Shown: positions 59,011-64,000 of the stretch, in pieces
Layout: every line of letters starts with the position of its first letter
Position numbering within the stretch: position 1 is the stretch's first letter
DNA from: Protonemura montana
Lineage: Eukaryota > Arthropoda > Insecta > Plecoptera > Nemouridae
DNA: 64,000 bases
Direction of reading: 5' to 3'
Assembly (NCBI GenBank): GCA_947568835.1
Contig: OX387610.1
Location: 1,986,501-2,050,500 of the forward strand
Notes under the pieces: model-generated
The model's input: the letters and a program-made list of their open reading frames with translations, nothing else
Told to the model about the DNA's origin: nothing
The model's database searches: none
Made by a program: the position numbers and the translations under genes

Positions 59011-59743
59011 TTATGGGAAACTTGAAATGGTTTCATGCAGAATAACGTACGACGACGTGTCTCCAGAATTTTGACGCTGATGATCTCATTTTATACTTGA
59101 AGATTACCGCGCGGTCGCCATTTTGTGATGATCTTCTCACAAAGACTCGTGGAAATAGCTAGGAAATGTTTTTATCTAAAATATGGGTTGCTTCGTACGA
59201 GGCTACAGAAAAAAACATAATCATGAGCATAAAACTAAAAATATATCACACATATGTATGAGGAAAACGAGAAATATTTTCAGCTATCTAATTTGTCTGA
59301 CAGGTTATATAAAATCTCATTACAGAGCAAGTTGACTCTGAGATAATAATGTTCCTCCCTGCATATTTACATTTTTTTTTTTCAAATAACGCACCTTCAT
59401 TTTGTTAAGTCCTACAGAATTCGTCTTAATTTAATAAACATGCCCATGTTCATATAATTCTTGGAATTCTCCGACATTATCGTAGATTGTTCACTTGCGG
59501 CATGGTCTTGAGATGGAGGACGACCATTACCTGCGAGACCAGCTGCTTTTAGAATTGCTGCTAGAATATCGTTGTCATCCCCCCGTTTTGATATCATCTT
59601 TTATGGCAGAGACATTTCACAGGGCGCCCGTATGTAGATTGCGTCTCGCTATCATCATACGTAACAAGGTTTCTTGACAATACATCAGACTTTGTTAACA
59701 TAAACATCACGCGTAGCAAAGTTCACTACGCTCAACGACCCCC
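59011..59743. other. Intergenic, AT-rich
   Basis: No coding or repeat feature is recognised. Short ORFs only. Confidence 0.35.
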
Positions 59744-60299
59744 GTGTGCCGTGTCCCGTGTCCCGTGTCCCGTGTCCCATGTCCCGTGTCCCATGTCCCA
59801 TGCCCCGGGCCCCATGCCCCATGTCCCATGTCCCATGTCCCATGTCCCATGTCCCATGTCCCATGTCCCATGTCCCATGTCCCATGTCCCATGTCCCATG
59901 TCCCATGTCCCATGTCCCATGTCCCATGTCCCATGCCCCATGCCCCATGTCCCATGCCCCATGCCCCATGCTCCATGTCCCATGTCCCATGTCCCATGCC
60001 CCATGCCCCATGTCCCATGTCCCATGCCCCATGTCCCATGCCCCATGCCCCGTGCCCCATGTCCCATGTCCCATGTCCCATGTCCCATGTCCCATGTCCC
60101 ATGTCCCATGTCCCATGCCCCATGCCCCATGCCCCATGCCCCATGTCCCATGTCCCATGTCCCATGCCCCATGTCCCATGCCCCATGCCCCGTGCCCCAT
60201 GTCCCATGTCCCATGTCCCATGTCCCATGTCCCATGTCCCATGCCCCATGCCCCATGTCCCATGTCCCATATCTCATGTCCCATGCCCCATGCCCCATG
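59744..60299 (+). repeat. 7-bp tandem array (CCCATGT/CCCATGC), about 79 copies
   Basis: Heptamers CCCATGT and CCCATGC with rare variants (CCCGTGT, CTCCATG) run for about 555 bp. The left edge has more CCCGTGT units. All six frames are open, giving Pro/His/Cys-rich and Met/Gly/His-rich spurious products. Confidence 0.95.
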
Positions 60300-61300
60300 A
60301 ACGCGCTCTGAAAGTAAAACACATATCCGTGGAGCGTGGGAAATGTCTAACAAAGTTGGTGCAAATGGAGTGAACAAAAGGTGTCCAATTAATGTTACAG
60401 TTTTAATTAGGTTTTTAACACGGTTGGTCATTTATTTATTTTGTCCCACTCGACTATGCGTGGGTTTATGGGTAAACTTTTCATCTGACTTAATTGCAAT
60501 AGATTTTCTAGCCTCGGGTTGGTATTAGGTGAGAGGCGTGAGTACCCACCATACATTTGTTCAATTACCAGCGACGAAATTTTATACAAACTTCTCGTTG
60601 GGATTGTTTGGCTTGACAAAATAATTTCAACAAATATAAGAAGTACGTTGCAACATTTCTTCGATACTAATTACTGATAAAAATAGTTGCCCGTTAAGAG
60701 TCTAGCTGTTTATTCATTTGTTATTTGCTTAGCAGTAAGAAATCAGAAGATACTTTTCGTTTGTTAACGGTCTGTTAATTACTTAACGAATCACTGAAGA
60801 ACCGATCGTTACTAAACAATACAAAATACAGTTAATTCTTATTTTTAATTGTAACTTTTTGAATTACTTGCGAAGTAAAAAATAAAAAAAACAAGGAAAC
60901 AAATGTTTCAAATTAGTATGAAGGCGGTAAAACCTTCTAGGTTCATCATCATTCTCATCGTCATCCACTAATTCATCGAAACAGTGCGTCGTTAAACCTA
61001 ATAATCAATCAATCAGACGGTTAAACGTCATATAATTACCAGTTTAATAGCACATACACAATTAACCCAAAAGTAACTTTATTAATCTGCAACCATAAAC
61101 TATCTACTCGGAAAATATGATATTTTAAAAACATACAAATTTTTTAACCCTTTTTTTCTGTTAATGTATTTGAGTGCTTTCATCATTACATAACCTATCA
61201 ATCTTCCCCGAGCAGCGCAACTCTGCCGAGCTAACGAGTGACTAACTTTTAACTCTTGACAATCGAGTGGATTAACAGCATTCATCAACTGACAGCCAAG
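60300..61300. other. Intergenic, with a 5S-SINE tail fragment
   Basis: The tail of the 5S-derived SINE (TTCATCATCATTCTCATCG, CAGTGCGTCGTTAAACC, ATCAATCAATCAG) is present alone at about 60945–61017 on the plus strand. The rest is AT-rich without features. Confidence 0.5.
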
Positions 61301-61369
61301 TTAACTCCCAAGTCCCACGGGACACATTTTACAAACGAACTTTCTGAGTGCTGACATTTTGACAGAAAC

Positions 61370-61501
61370 AAATTCGCTGTGCGAGACGAATCAGCTGTGA
61401 GAGAAGAATCAGCTGTTGAAGGACGAACCATCAGCTGTGATTGACGATCTTGAGTGCTGTGACCATCAGCTGTGATTGACCATCAACTTTAAGACAACAA
61501 G
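61370..61501 (+). promoter_or_regulatory. 5' UTR or promoter-proximal region with reiterated CAGCTG E-boxes
   Basis: ATCAGCTGTGA-like sequence is repeated four times between 61390 and 61480 (GAATCAGCTGTGAGAG, GAATCAGCTGTTGAAG, CCATCAGCTGTGATTG twice), directly before the ATG at 61502. Each copy contains the palindromic E-box CAGCTG. It could be leader RNA or a bHLH site cluster. Confidence 0.45.
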
Positions 61502-61597
61502 ATGCAGACCAACGTTCAGATTGATTCGCGTGATTGTCGGCGATCTTCACCTGACCTGACGATCAAGGTCTATGACCCAACCACCAAGACTATGAAG
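61502..61597 (+). CDS. First coding exon of an unrecognised gene (32 codons)
   Basis: ATG at 61502 opens MQTNVQIDSRDCRRSSPDL and ends TTKTMK at a textbook donor, AAG|GTAAGAG, in phase 0. Exon length and composition are coding-like (GC-richer than its surroundings), with a short intact leader in front. No domain is recognised in 32 residues. No exon continuing it was identified to the right; the ORF at 62351 would need a different phase. The gene probably runs past the right edge, with the 118-bp array in its first intron. Confidence 0.55.
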
Positions 61598-62350
61598 GTA
61601 AGAGAAGCCTCAACTCAAAGTACCTACTAACAACACGTTTCACGATTAATTCAATCAGTTTTCTGATTGCTCCCCTGATTTTTGGGACGCTTTTTTGGGG
61701 GTCAATCACTTAGAAAGTAAAAAAAGAATAGGTTTATGTTATTTGAAATAGATTTGTATATTTTTAGCAGTGTGTGAGTTTCTTCAGATAGTTTACAGCT
61801 TAAATTAACAAAATATTTTAAACTATTTCTTAAAACTATTGAAATTCTTCTTCGTTCCTTGTTTGTTCATTAAATTAATTCATTAAAGTCACAACTGAGG
61901 TAAATTGTGCATTAAATGGATTGCTTCACGATTTTATTATCGCTAATTGCAAACATTTTCTACTTAAAAGTAGACATAACGTGTTTTATTTTTGATAAAA
62001 CTCGAATGACTGAATATTTCATAAAAGCTACGATAAGAATAATAAATAACTTGTTTTAAAATTACACGATTAATAAACTCACTGTCTAATTTATTGTATT
62101 GATGCAATTACTGGAATTTATCAACAAATTATTGTTGCAGAAAAAACAGGGCAATATTTCATTTCATGTTTTCAATTAAAAATAAAATAAAAATATAACA
62201 AAAAAAAATCTATATGTGAGTGAAATGAAACAATAAAAGCAGGCAAATAAATTTAAATTACAATTCCATACCAAATGCACAAATAGTTTTGGCTCAATTC
62301 TGAAAAGCGTCGCTCGTGTGGGTAAATGCATTTTGAAATCATGCTAAACA
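61598..62350. other. Putative first intron, AT-rich
   Basis: Very AT-rich sequence following the donor at 61598, with no repeat family recognised. Confidence 0.35.
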
Positions 62351-62776
62351 TTGGACACTAGCGTGCCCAGAAATTGCAGTTCCATACGACCTAGCATTGT
62401 TGCGCGTTCAAGCGTGAACCATTCCACCCCAACACACACACCTCAACCCTTCTCTCTGAATAATAATACAATCAACCGTGATCCAAATCAACCAAATGGA
62501 TACATTATCAATGATATTGCTATCAACTCGTGTGGTACAGTGTATCGCAAAACCTCAGATGCATCGATTTGCCATGAGAGCTTTCTGTCAGCTGATATCT
62601 CAAAGTGTCAGTGTGAAAATAAATATGTAGTTCCCATTGTCGCTGATGTCAAAGAATCTGTAGCCAGTATTTTACATTACCTAACAGTGTATCTAAAAAA
62701 CTTACCTGCATTGATTGCTATCAATGGTACTTTGTACCTATACCTCTCAAACATGTCAGATGTCAAAATTGATTGA
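62351..62776 (+). CDS. Open frame of 141 codons, unassigned
   Basis: The frame opens at TTG with no ATG near its start and runs through NGYIINDIAINSCGTVYR, HESFLSADISKCQCENKY and LHYLTVYLKNLPALIA to TGA. It is not low-complexity and not part of any array in the window, which makes it the best non-repeat ORF in the right end. It could be an internal or last exon (possible acceptor ACACTAG near 62360) or a decayed mobile-element fragment. No family is recognised. Confidence 0.25.
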   Translation: MDTSVPRNCSSIRPSIVARSSVNHSTPTHTPQPFSLNNNTINRDPNQPNGYIINDIAINSCGTVYRKTSDASICHESFLSADISKCQCENKYVVPIVADVKESVASILHYLTVYLKNLPALIAINGTLYLYLSNMSDVKID

Positions 62777-62857
62777 TTGTGCGTCGATTTAAAATATTTC
62801 TTTAACTTATGGTAAAACCAGTGCGTTTGGTTTTTAGCAAATATCACTATTTATCTG

Positions 62858-63676
62858 ATGGGAAGGGGTTGGGGTAGGTGCGTGAGTTGGCAACACAGCT
62901 TAGATGGTCGAGTCGAGACGGGTTGAAATGTTGACACCTGACAAGATGGACATGAATCGAACAAAGACCCTCCTGATGGGAAGGGGTGGGGGTAGGTACG
63001 TGAGTTGGCAACACAGCTTAGATGGTTGAGTCAAGACGGGTTGAAATGTTGACACCTGACAAGATGGACATGAATCGAACAAAGACCCTCCTGATGGGAA
63101 GGGGTGGGGGTAGGTACGTGAGTTGGCAACACAGCTTAGATGGTTGAGTCAAGACGGGTTGAAATGTTGACACCTGACAAGATGGACATGAATCGAACAA
63201 AGACCCTCCTGATGGGAAGGGGTTGGGGTAGGTGCGTGAGTTGGCAACACAGCTTAGATGGTCGAGTCGAGACGAGTTGAAATGTTGACACCTGACAAGA
63301 TGGACATGAATCGAACAAAGACCCTGCTGATGGGAAGGGGTGGGAGTAGGTACGTGAGTTGGCAACACAGCTTAGATGGTCGAGTCGAGACGGGTTGAAA
63401 TGTTGACACCTGACAGGATGGACATGAATCGAACAAAGACCCTCCTGATGGGAAGGGGTGGGGGTAGGTACGTGCGTTGGCAACACAGCTTAGATGGTCG
63501 AGTCGAGACGGGTTGAAATGTTGACACCTGACAAGATGGACATGAATCGAACAAAGACCCTCCTGATGGGAAGGGGTGGGGGTAGGTACGTGAGTTGGCA
63601 ACACAGCTTGGATGGTCGAGTCGAGACGGGTTGAAATGTTGACACCTGACAAGATGGACATAAATCGAATAAAGAC
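62858..63676 (-). repeat. 118-bp tandem repeat, about seven copies
   Basis: The unit GATGGGAAGGGGTGGGGGTA, GGTACGTGAGTTGGCAACAC, AGCTTAGATGGTCGAGTCGA, GACGGGTTGAAATGTTGACA, CCTGACAAGATGGACATGAA, TCGAACAAAGACCCTCCT repeats with few changes. As 118 is not a multiple of three, overlapping ORFs restart every 118 bp. The last copy is cut within ATCGAATAAAGAC. Confidence 0.95.
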
Positions 63677-64000
63677 TTAACTAATTGCCAGTTGGAAACT
63701 TTAAATCGAATACACACTAGTTTGTGGGATACACCATACAATGGTTGTTGGCACACATGATTCTCGCAGAGGTACGGTTTTCTGATGGTAAATACGGTTT
63801 ACACGAAGATTGTAATGATGAAACCTTGAATAGCAATTTGAAAGCGATCATATTCCAGTCGCTGTCGGGTCATGTAAATCACCTGATAGTGATATTTGAA
63901 TCACGTTTCGGTGATTCGAGCGCCTCGCGGCGGGACATCAGCGCGACAAATGTATGATAATGATTTGTAGAATCGTTTCATGAATTGAACAGCACAGAGA
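63677..64000. other. Right edge, nothing recognised
   Basis: A 77-codon plus ORF (63724–63957) has no motif. It is too close to the edge to judge. Confidence 0.3.

Noticed and set aside
59685-60431. ORFs of 184–248 codons rich in Met-Gly-His or Pro-Cys
   Set aside because: A 7-bp repeat opens all frames equally.

Overview
This is eukaryotic, AT-rich, repeat-dense DNA, most likely from an arthropod and probably an insect or close relative. The evidence is two multi-exon genes with GT–AG introns from families that are large in insects: a fatty acyl-CoA reductase (FAR) and a yellow/major-royal-jelly (MRJP) protein. There are no operons and no bacterial features. The species cannot be named from the sequence alone.

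Genes. (1) 118–2836, minus strand: the first five coding exons of a FAR gene, about 303 codons. It runs off the left edge, so its C-terminal half is missing. (2) 8674–17596, minus strand: a yellow-family gene with a signal-peptide exon, two internal exons and two homologous, phase-compatible terminal exons (11318–11850 and 8674–9275). It could encode proteins of 415 or 438 residues. (3) 33770–33928, minus strand: a short signal-peptide ORF in a CpG-rich island, probably the first exon of a secreted protein. (4) 61502–61597, plus strand: a 32-codon first exon with a strong splice donor, running towards the right edge. Two weaker exon or ORF candidates lie at 23423–23607 and 62351–62776. The rest shows no recognisable coding sequence.

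Repeats make up much of the window. Three dispersed families recur. Family 1 is a 5S-rRNA-derived SINE whose 91-bp promoter-bearing segment is reiterated 1–6 times. Family 2 is a tRNA-derived composite whose 52-bp tRNA-like head is reiterated 1–10 times, with a structured leader and tail sequences that can lie on both sides. Family 3 is an element starting near a GCCGCCAGGTGGAGTCACC motif that carries 1–15 copies of a 60-bp, E-box-containing unit. Further arrays have units of 36 bp (about 60 copies, grown from a segment of the 5S SINE), 30 bp (about 44), 54 bp (about 17 and 46), 92 bp, 118 bp, 10 bp and 7 bp. A block of ~1-kb units at 42.9–52.9 kb switches orientation at 47.78 kb, forming a long palindrome.

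Layout: 0–3 kb FAR; 3–8 kb Family 3 element and the 36-bp array; 8.6–17.6 kb yellow gene with SINEs in its introns; 18–33 kb intergenic arrays and SINEs; 33.8–34.1 kb CpG-rich promoter and secreted exon; 34–42.9 kb mostly unique AT-rich DNA with tRNA composites and the 92-bp array; 42.9–52.9 kb ~1-kb units; 53.4–60.3 kb large arrays; 61.3–64 kb 5' end of a new gene and a 118-bp array. Most long ORFs in the window are by-products of arrays whose unit length is a multiple of three. They should not be taken as proteins.
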